From positions 1 through 18,922 of the forward strand of contig CAKQIY010000035.1 of the NCBI GenBank assembly GCA_934247115.1: a stretch of DNA of 18,922 bases. The letters run 5' to 3'. Below the pieces are notes generated by a model, which saw only the letters and a program-made list of their open reading frames with translations, had not been told where the DNA came from and ran no database searches. Positions 13,880 through 18,922 of the stretch are shown here, in pieces (the stretch's first letter is position 1; each line of letters opens with the position of its first letter). The stretch is from an uncultured Coprococcus sp. (GTDB lineage: Bacteria; Bacillota; Clostridia; Lachnospirales; Lachnospiraceae). Both the position numbers and the translations under genes were made by a program.

Positions 13880-15613
13880 TTATATCTTCCAGCTCACCGC
13901 CAGCTCTCGTGAGTCTACAAATCTTCTATAGATTCCATCCTGCTTCATGAGCTCCTCGTGGGTTCCCTTCTGGGCTATCCTTCCCTGATCCACAACAATT
14001 ATCTGATCCGCATGTCTTACGGTCTTGAGTCTGTGGGCGATCATGATGATCGTCTTTTCCTTTGTCAGGGCATCCACTGCAAGAGTAAGCTCCTTCTCGT
14101 TCTCAGGGTCAACATTTGCTGTTGCCTCATCAAGAATGATGATAGGTGAATCCTTCATAATGGCGCGGGCTATGGATATTCTCTGCTTCTCACCGCCTGA
14201 GAGGGTTGCACCGCCCTCACCGATCACAGTGTTGTAACCGTCAGGAAGCTTGCTGATGAAGTCATGGCAGCACGCCTTCTTTGCAGTCTCCACAACCTCT
14301 TCATGGGTTGCCTCCGGCCTTCCGAACTTGATGTTGTTCTCTATGGTATCAGCAAATAGATATACATTCTGGAATACAAATGAGAAGTTGTTCATGAGAC
14401 TGTTCATGCTATAGTCCTTAACATTTGTTCCGCCCAGGGTTATCTCGCCTGAATCCACATCCCAGAATCTGGCGATCAGATTGCACAAGGTTGTCTTTCC
14501 ACCGCCAGATGGTCCGACGATCGCCGTCGTTGTCTTCTCTGGTATGGAGAGTGAGATTCCGTCTATTATCTTTCTCTTATCGTATGAAAACTCTATATTC
14601 TTAACTTCTATATCGTGATTTTCCGGATTGAGTTCCTTTCCATCTATATCCATTGTGTCAAGTCCGAGCACTGCATTTGCCTTGTCTACACACACACTTA
14701 CCACATGTATCAGAGATGAAAATGTTCCCATGGTCTCAAGGCTTCCGTAGAGCATGAATGCCGCGATCGACATACCCACAGCATACAGAACGCTCATGCT
14801 GCCATTTATATAGAAGTAAGCCGAAAGTCCTATTATTGCCGCTCCCGTGAGTTTTGTCACAACGCTCTGAAGGAAATGATATGGAACATAGACAAGCTCC
14901 ATCTTTACATTTGCCCTGACGCAGGCTTCATTTGCCGCATTGAGTCTCTTCGTCTGCTTGCCGATGAGGTTGTAGGACTTGACCTCCGATATGCCCTGTA
15001 TGTACTCCATGATCTGATTTATGAGCTCAGTGTCGCAGTCAATCTTCGCCGAAGATGCCTGCTTGCCGGCATTCTGCATCACAGTATTTATCACAAGGAA
15101 TATGGCAACTCCTGCAAGTGATACCAGCGCGATCCTCCAGTCGCAGAGCAGGATCATGAGTATGATCATGGATGTCTCGAGAAGTCCCTGAGTCGTAAGC
15201 ATGACTACTCTCGTAGCCACATCTCCCAGATTCTCCATGGTATTTGTCGTGACTGATGCGATCTCGCCTATACTGTTGGAATTGAAATATCCCATCGGCA
15301 CATATCTGAGGTGCTCCGCCATCTCTATACGCTTGAATGCCGCCGTGGTATAGCCGCCCTCTGTCTGCAGCACGGTCGATGACATCTTGCAAAGTATTCC
15401 AACTATGATGGATACCGCCATGATGGCTATAGAACCAAGTATGTATTTTCCAAGGTCTTTTCCCTCTATAACTCCCATGAGGACACACATTATAGCCGGG
15501 ATCTTCAGTGCAGATGCCAGTGCGTCTATCAGGCTTATCACTATTGAACGCTTGAATTTGCGGCTGTTTTCCTCACCTGAGAACAGGAAGAACTTTTTAA
15601 GTACTCCAAACAT
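13880..15613 (-). CDS. ABC exporter, ATPase-permease half (second gene of heterodimer)
   Basis: A 577-residue protein with an N-terminal six-helix transmembrane domain (about residues 20-310) and a C-terminal ATPase. Walker A is GPSGGGKTT (367-375), the signature LSGGEKQ (471-477), Walker B IIILDE (491-496) and the switch His is His527. The upstream frame is open to 15742, but the real start is the ATG at 15613. It comes one base after the stop of the partner gene (TAA-T-ATG) and has GGAGG just before it. With the partner it forms a type IV (B-family) exporter. Both subunits keep the Walker B Glu, so neither site looks degenerate. The substrate is unknown. Confidence 0.92.
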   Translation of the reverse strand: MFGVLKKFFLFSGEENSRKFKRSIVISLIDALASALKIPAIMCVLMGVIEGKDLGKYILGSIAIMAVSIIVGILCKMSSTVLQTEGGYTTAAFKRIEMAEHLRYVPMGYFNSNSIGEIASVTTNTMENLGDVATRVVMLTTQGLLETSMIILMILLCDWRIALVSLAGVAIFLVINTVMQNAGKQASSAKIDCDTELINQIMEYIQGISEVKSYNLIGKQTKRLNAANEACVRANVKMELVYVPYHFLQSVVTKLTGAAIIGLSAYFYINGSMSVLYAVGMSIAAFMLYGSLETMGTFSSLIHVVSVCVDKANAVLGLDTMDIDGKELNPENHDIEVKNIEFSYDKRKIIDGISLSIPEKTTTAIVGPSGGGKTTLCNLIARFWDVDSGEITLGGTNVKDYSMNSLMNNFSFVFQNVYLFADTIENNIKFGRPEATHEEVVETAKKACCHDFISKLPDGYNTVIGEGGATLSGGEKQRISIARAIMKDSPIIILDEATANVDPENEKELTLAVDALTKEKTIIMIAHRLKTVRHADQIIVVDQGRIAQKGTHEELMKQDGIYRRFVDSRELAVSWKI

Positions 15614-15614
15614 A

Positions 15615-17378
15615 TTACTCGCCCTCCTTTTCATCGCCTGTCGTATCCTTGACCGAGATGTGTGCCTGCCACATATCCCTGTAAAGTGTGCATTTATCAA
15701 GAAGCTCCTCATGTGTTCCGTGAGCCTCCACATTTCCTGCATTTACCACAAATATCTGATCCGCATCCTTGATGGTGGACAGTCTGTGGGCTATGACTAT
15801 CAGCGTCTTGCCCACCACAAGCCTGGCGATAGAACTCTGAAGTATGGCCTCATTCTCCGGATCAGTGTAGGCTGTTGCCTCGTCCAGTATGACTATCGGC
15901 GCATCCTTCAGCATGGCCCTGGCGATGGATATCCTCTGCCTCTCTCCGCCTGACAAATGTCCACCTGCACCGCCGACCACGGTGTCAAATCCATTCTCAA
16001 GATTCATGATGAAGTCGTAGCAGCCGCTCTTTCTGGCTGCCTCCTCGACCTCGGCGTCCGTGGCATCCGGCCTGCCCTGTCTTATGTTGTCCCTGACTGT
16101 CTCGTTGAACAGGTAATTATCCTGTGACACATACGCAAGCCTGTCGTTGAAATCCGTCAGCGCGATATCCTTTATGTCCACGCCTCCTATCTCTATGCTT
16201 CCGCTGTTCACATCCCACAGTGAAGCTATCAGCTTGGCTATTGTAGACTTTCCGCTTCCCGACGGACCGACTATCGCATTTACAGTTCCCGCCTTGATAT
16301 CCATGCTCACACCGTGAAGTATCCCCTTGTCATGATAGCCAAATGTGATATCTGTAACCTTTATTCCATTGTCCTTCGGCTGTGCCTTTGTGTGCTCAGG
16401 TCTTACAAGCTCAGGCTGCTCCAGGATTCCTGTCACCTCTCCGATGACTGTCGACAGCTTGCCCAGATCATCAGTGTATGAACCAATGGTGAGCAGCGGG
16501 CCGACTATTCCAAGCGAGAGAATGATACACACAACGAAATCCGCGATGGTGAGCGAACCATTTGACACATAGTGCGCACCTATCGGAAGGACCGTTGCAA
16601 GTGTGTACGGTGTGATGACGAACATGGCAGCCTGGAAGAATGAGCACTTCTTCATCCAGTTGATATACGAATCGGCGTTCTCCTTTGCCGCCTTTGTGAA
16701 CTTGGCATATGAGCTCTCTGTCCTGCCAAATGCCTTGATGACCTCGATTCCATCTATGTACTCCACTGCTGCATCGTTCAGCGCCTTGGTCTTCTCAACT
16801 GTCCTGTTGTAGTTCTCCTGGAAGTCGATCATCATGCCCATATACGTTGCAAATCCAACGATAATCGGAATAAATGAGAACAACGCAAGTCTCCAGTCAA
16901 TCATGAAGAAATACACGATGACGATAATAGGCGCCAGCAGATTGGATGTAAACTCAGGCACGACATGCGCCAGCGTTGTCTCTATGCTGTCTATTCTCTC
17001 CACCATGATGTTCTTGAATGAGCCCGACTGAGTATCCTTCACATATCCAAGCGGCACCCTTGCAAGCTTGTCGCAGCATGACTTTCTGATATTTGCAAGC
17101 ACTGTGAATGTCGCCTTATGGGAACATGCCGTTGATACACTGTGACAAAGTTCTGCAAGCATAAACGATCCCGCAATAATAAGAGCCTTCACCATATATT
17201 CCCTGAGATCCTTCTCCCCGTCAAGGAACATCCTGACCACGTCCGCAATGATGAAATACGGAACTATCTTGAATACTACATTGATAACCGCCAAAATGAC
17301 GCTCCACACATAGGATGACTTCTTCTGCCCCGCCCATGTGAGGACCCAGCTCGCCGCTGATTTCTTCTTTCCTTCCAC
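15615..17378 (-). CDS. ABC exporter, ATPase-permease half (first gene of heterodimer)
   Basis: A 587-residue protein built like its partner: six transmembrane helices (about residues 20-300), then an ATPase with Walker A GPSGSGKST (371-379), the Q-loop at SQD (418-420), signature LSGGERQ (475-481), Walker B IVILDE (495-500) and switch His531. The start codon is GTG (17376-17378), supported by AGGAGG (17386-17391) at a 7-nt spacing. It follows a TetR-family gene on the same strand with a 228-base gap that ends the TetR transcript at a hairpin. The regulator is the likely controller of this exporter. Multidrug, peptide and siderophore-type transporters share this layout; the sequence does not decide between them. 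Confidence 0.92.
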   Translation of the reverse strand: MEGKKKSAASWVLTWAGQKKSSYVWSVILAVINVVFKIVPYFIIADVVRMFLDGEKDLREYMVKALIIAGSFMLAELCHSVSTACSHKATFTVLANIRKSCCDKLARVPLGYVKDTQSGSFKNIMVERIDSIETTLAHVVPEFTSNLLAPIIVIVYFFMIDWRLALFSFIPIIVGFATYMGMMIDFQENYNRTVEKTKALNDAAVEYIDGIEVIKAFGRTESSYAKFTKAAKENADSYINWMKKCSFFQAAMFVITPYTLATVLPIGAHYVSNGSLTIADFVVCIILSLGIVGPLLTIGSYTDDLGKLSTVIGEVTGILEQPELVRPEHTKAQPKDNGIKVTDITFGYHDKGILHGVSMDIKAGTVNAIVGPSGSGKSTIAKLIASLWDVNSGSIEIGGVDIKDIALTDFNDRLAYVSQDNYLFNETVRDNIRQGRPDATDAEVEEAARKSGCYDFIMNLENGFDTVVGGAGGHLSGGERQRISIARAMLKDAPIVILDEATAYTDPENEAILQSSIARLVVGKTLIVIAHRLSTIKDADQIFVVNAGNVEAHGTHEELLDKCTLYRDMWQAHISVKDTTGDEKEGE

Positions 17379-17456
17379 TTTTTATCCTCCTTTTTATCCT
17401 AAATGCAGACTTTCTGTTAGTTGAAATAATTCTAAGAGGAAGGTCTACATTATTTA

Positions 17457-17550
17457 CATTATCTATGTCTAATAGGGTCAGGCACCTCCGCCCTGCACAG
17501 CTTATAAAGGCAAAAGTTCGATTCCGCTTATTAACATTAGTTTTGTCTAA
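17457..17550 (-). promoter_or_regulatory. Two imperfect 16-bp direct repeats upstream of the ABC operon
   Basis: On the minus strand 17535-17550 reads TTAGACAaaACTAATG and 17457-17472 reads TTAGACAtaGATAATG, 13 of 16 bases identical. Their starts are 78 bases apart. They lie in the gap between tetR and the ABC genes and could be binding sites for a regulator. No clear -10 box was found between them. Confidence 0.35.
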
Positions 17551-17566
17551 CTTATATGTTTAAAAT

Positions 17567-17598
17567 TATGCGGACCGGATTCTTTTCCTTTCCGCATA
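17567..17598 (-). terminator. Hairpin terminator behind the TetR gene
   Basis: The 8-bp stem (17567-17574 with 17591-17598, TATGCGGA type) has a 16-nt loop and is followed on the minus strand by AATTTTAAA. The U-tract is short, so read-through into the ABC genes is possible. Confidence 0.5.
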
Positions 17599-17606
17599 CA
17601 TACTGA

Positions 17607-18236
17607 CTACTCCGGGAACTGCACCTTCCATATTCTCTCCCAGCCTCCAGTGTAGAATCTCTTAAGTTTACCGACATTCTCTATCGCAGTCTCGCGGTCC
17701 ATGTCGTGCTCAATGATCTGAAATATCGCCGAGAAGAATCCACTGTATATCATATGACACAGGCTGTCGCTTATGTCCGGCACATCTATACCGGCTCTGT
17801 GCATCTCATCCACATACTGCTTTGAAGATCTCATCTCACGGCCTACCAGATTGTGTATCATATCTCCATACTTCTCATTGTCACTGCACCGCAACAGTAG
17901 TTTGAAATTGTCATAATGGTCATATACATAATTCACCATCTGATCCATTCCGTCCCCAGATGCACTTGCCATGTTCTCAGTCTGCTTCTCCGGTGGCAGA
18001 CTCTGGAACTTCTCAAGCACGCTGTCATATATCCTGTACAACTCCTCTACATACGGATCTATCAGCGCATCAAAAAGTGCCTCCTTTGTTGGATAATATT
18101 TGTAAAATGCACCTGTCGTAAGTCCGGCATCCCTAACTATGCTTCTGAGTGATGCCCCCGCAAACCCATACTCAAGGAAATGCTTCAGCGCAGTATTTAG
18201 GATGTTTTGTCTTGTATTCTCTGCTTTTTCTGTCAT
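17607..18236 (-). CDS. TetR family transcriptional regulator
   Basis: A 209-residue regulator. The N-terminal helix-turn-helix domain (about residues 5-55) reads NTRQNILNTALKHFLEYGF, then ASLRSIVRDAGLTTGAFYKYYPTKEALFDAL, the classical TetR pattern. The rest is a helical ligand-binding and dimerisation domain with a variable sequence. GAGGAGG lies close before the ATG. The gene precedes the ABC exporter pair on the same strand, which usually means that it represses the exporter until a ligand binds. Palindromes at 18312-18342 just upstream of the gene are candidate sites for self-repression. Confidence 0.93.
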   Translation of the reverse strand: MTEKAENTRQNILNTALKHFLEYGFAGASLRSIVRDAGLTTGAFYKYYPTKEALFDALIDPYVEELYRIYDSVLEKFQSLPPEKQTENMASASGDGMDQMVNYVYDHYDNFKLLLRCSDNEKYGDMIHNLVGREMRSSKQYVDEMHRAGIDVPDISDSLCHMIYSGFFSAIFQIIEHDMDRETAIENVGKLKRFYTGGWERIWKVQFPE

Positions 18237-18311
18237 AGAGCCTCCTCTATATCATCGGATATACATCGTTTTTAACTGGAGCATATTCCATATAAGCACC
18301 AGTCGCGCGCA

Positions 18312-18342
18312 AATATAACAGTGTTATATTACATTGTTATAT
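18312..18342 (-). promoter_or_regulatory. Two overlapping palindromes, candidate TetR operators
   Basis: 18312-18330 is a perfect 19-bp palindrome with core ATATAACA-G-TGTTATAT. 18326-18342 is a second palindrome with one mismatched pair, sharing the TGTTATAT half-site. Centres are 13 bp apart (18321 and 18334). They cover the predicted transcript start and leader of the TetR gene, which fits autorepression by two dimers. Confidence 0.7.
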
Positions 18343-18368
18343 TTTATATATAATCTCTCTGTTGTCAA
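18341..18368 (-). promoter_or_regulatory. Promoter of the TetR gene
   Basis: On the minus strand a perfect TTGACA (18363-18368) is followed after 16 nt by TAAAAT (18341-18346), giving a start near 18334. This lies at the centre of the second palindrome. Confidence 0.65.
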
Positions 18369-18435
18369 GTGGAGTTTTGATATTTTTTCGCCATTTGTAA
18401 TGTTCTGATGAAATATGTGATTTATTCTTATAAAA

Positions 18436-18479
18436 AAAACAACCACTTGATATCTTATTGTATATCAAGTAGTTGTTTT
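18436..18479 (-). terminator. Rho-independent terminator behind the Rpn-type remnant
   Basis: Arms 18436-18453 and 18462-18479 pair over 18 bp with one mismatch around an 8-nt loop. On the minus strand the stem runs into GTTTTTTTTATAAG, a strong U-tract. Confidence 0.85.
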
Positions 18480-18500
18480 CTATTTCTTTATTATATATGT

Positions 18501-18851
18501 TTATATATTCAACATATCTATGGCTATGGCAGCCGTCTCCTCGTCATATCCCTCTTCGGTCAGTTGACTGACTGTCGTGTAAGCATTCTCCTTTGCACAT
18601 TTAAAAGCCTTGACAATCAAGGATCGGCCTTCTGCAACCCCCTCAACCTTACCTTCTTTCCTTCCTTCTGCTCTTCCTTCTGCTCTTCCTTCTGCTCTTC
18701 CTTCTGCTCTTCCCTCTTCTCTTATCCTCTTTTCTATCTCGACACTTTTCATATATGCAAGACCTACCTCTCCATCTTTCTTAATGTCGGTAACTATCCT
18801 ATGCAGTTCTCTCCTAATTTGGTTTGAGTGTAACCGAATCCCCAGCCAAAT
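18501..18851 (-). pseudogene. C-terminal remnant of an Rpn / PD-(D/E)XK nuclease-type transposase family protein
   Basis: The frame is open from after a stop at 18852-18854 to 18501 (116 codons); the first ATG is at 18752 and would give an 83-residue protein. The readable part, DIKKDGEVGLAYMKSVEIEKRIREEG followed by five AEGR-type repeats and a helical tail (QLTEEGYDEETAAIAIDML), looks like the C-terminus of Rpn-family (recombination-promoting nuclease) proteins of Lachnospiraceae. These are normally about 300 residues, with a PD-(D/E)XK nuclease domain in front. That domain is absent: directly upstream lies the end of another gene on the same strand. No good ribosome binding site precedes 18752. 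I take it as a decayed remnant, although a short translated product cannot be excluded. Confidence 0.65.
18661..18708. repeat. Four perfect 12-bp tandem repeats encoding AEGR
   Basis: The plus strand reads CTTCCTTCTGCT four times without a change, then a fifth, degenerate unit at 18709-18720. On the coding (minus) strand each unit encodes AEGR, a flexible charged repeat. Perfect identity at DNA level suggests recent slippage expansion. Confidence 0.92.
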
Positions 18852-18855
18852 TCAA

Positions 18856-18922
18856 CTACGGATTACAGTTCTTACAAGGCTCATATCCCTCAGCTATAAG
18901 CTCATCCCTTGTGGTCGTTCTC
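18856..18922 (-). CDS. C-terminal end of a protein with a CxxCNP tail, possibly a nuclease or ComEC-like protein
   Basis: Only the last 21 codons are in the window: RTTTRDELIAEGYEPCKNCNP, stop at 18856-18858. This ending, with TTRDELIAEGYEPCxxCNP, is common to short metal-binding (Ada-like) tails found after thermonuclease, DNA-entry nuclease or metallo-hydrolase domains in Firmicutes. Which of these applies cannot be decided here. The gene ends about 100 bases before the ATG of the Rpn-type remnant on the same strand. Confidence 0.7.
   Translation of the reverse strand, partial: RTTTRDELIAEGYEPCKNCNP

Noticed and set aside
15614..15742. Longer start for the second ABC exporter gene
   Set aside because: It would overlap the end of the partner gene by 128 bases; the ATG at 15613 has GGAGG and the normal family N-terminus.
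18661..18720. Tandem repeats as a CRISPR array
   Set aside because: The 12-bp units have no spacers and are codons of an AEGR tail.

Overview
The window looks like chromosomal DNA of an anaerobic, gut-type Gram-positive Firmicute, most likely a member of the Lachnospiraceae (Coprococcus or Roseburia relatives). This is inferred from the oxygen-sensitive class III ribonucleotide reductase, the style of the encoded proteins, strong AGGAGG-type ribosome binding sites, moderate GC content, the Crp/Fnr plus ferredoxin pair, and an Rpn-type remnant with AEGR repeats. No rRNA, tRNA, CRISPR array, prophage or complete transposon was seen. Nearly every gene is on the minus strand.

Layout from left to right. 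(1) 1-303 is the 3' end of nrdD on the plus strand, closed by a hairpin at 336-400. (2) 502-1944 is a secreted lipoprotein of unknown role. (3) 2269-6058 is a minus-strand run read as sugar O-acetyltransferase, truA, a two-helix membrane protein, a split ThrE-type exporter (two genes) and a small membrane protein, ending in a 15-bp-stem terminator at 2203-2250. (4) 6203-6372 is a large palindrome. (5) 6381-10926 reads as MATE transporter, ABC ATPase, ABC-2 permease and hemolysin III/PAQR protein, with tight translational coupling and a plausible promoter at 10984-11012. (6) 11134-13461 is a divergent redox/stress locus. A Crp/Fnr regulator (plus) faces a two-gene minus operon that encodes a 4Fe-4S protein and a C-x2-C-x3-C protein. 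Between them is a 20-bp palindrome. It lies at -41.5 relative to the predicted start of the ferredoxin transcript and overlaps the -35 of the regulator. (7) 13565-13801 is a small membrane protein with a Cys/Asp-rich tail. (8) 13880-18236 is a TetR regulator followed by a heterodimeric ABC exporter; the TetR gene has two overlapping palindromes just downstream of its own promoter. (9) 18501-18922 holds the C-terminal remnant of an Rpn/PD-(D/E)XK-type protein with a 12-bp tandem repeat, and the last 21 codons of another gene.

The most unusual signals are non-coding. A 97-bp element with perfect or near-perfect 31-bp inverted arms occurs twice (5335-5431 and 12669-12765), each time wedged directly in front of a start codon. 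In copy 1 the element itself appears to supply the Shine-Dalgarno sequence of truA and the stop codon of the preceding gene. In copy 2 it starts inside the -10 box of the Crp/Fnr regulator, so the mRNA should begin almost directly with the hairpin. The ferredoxin/Crp locus resembles a hybrid-cluster-protein (nitrosative stress) neighbourhood, but no hcp gene is present in the window.
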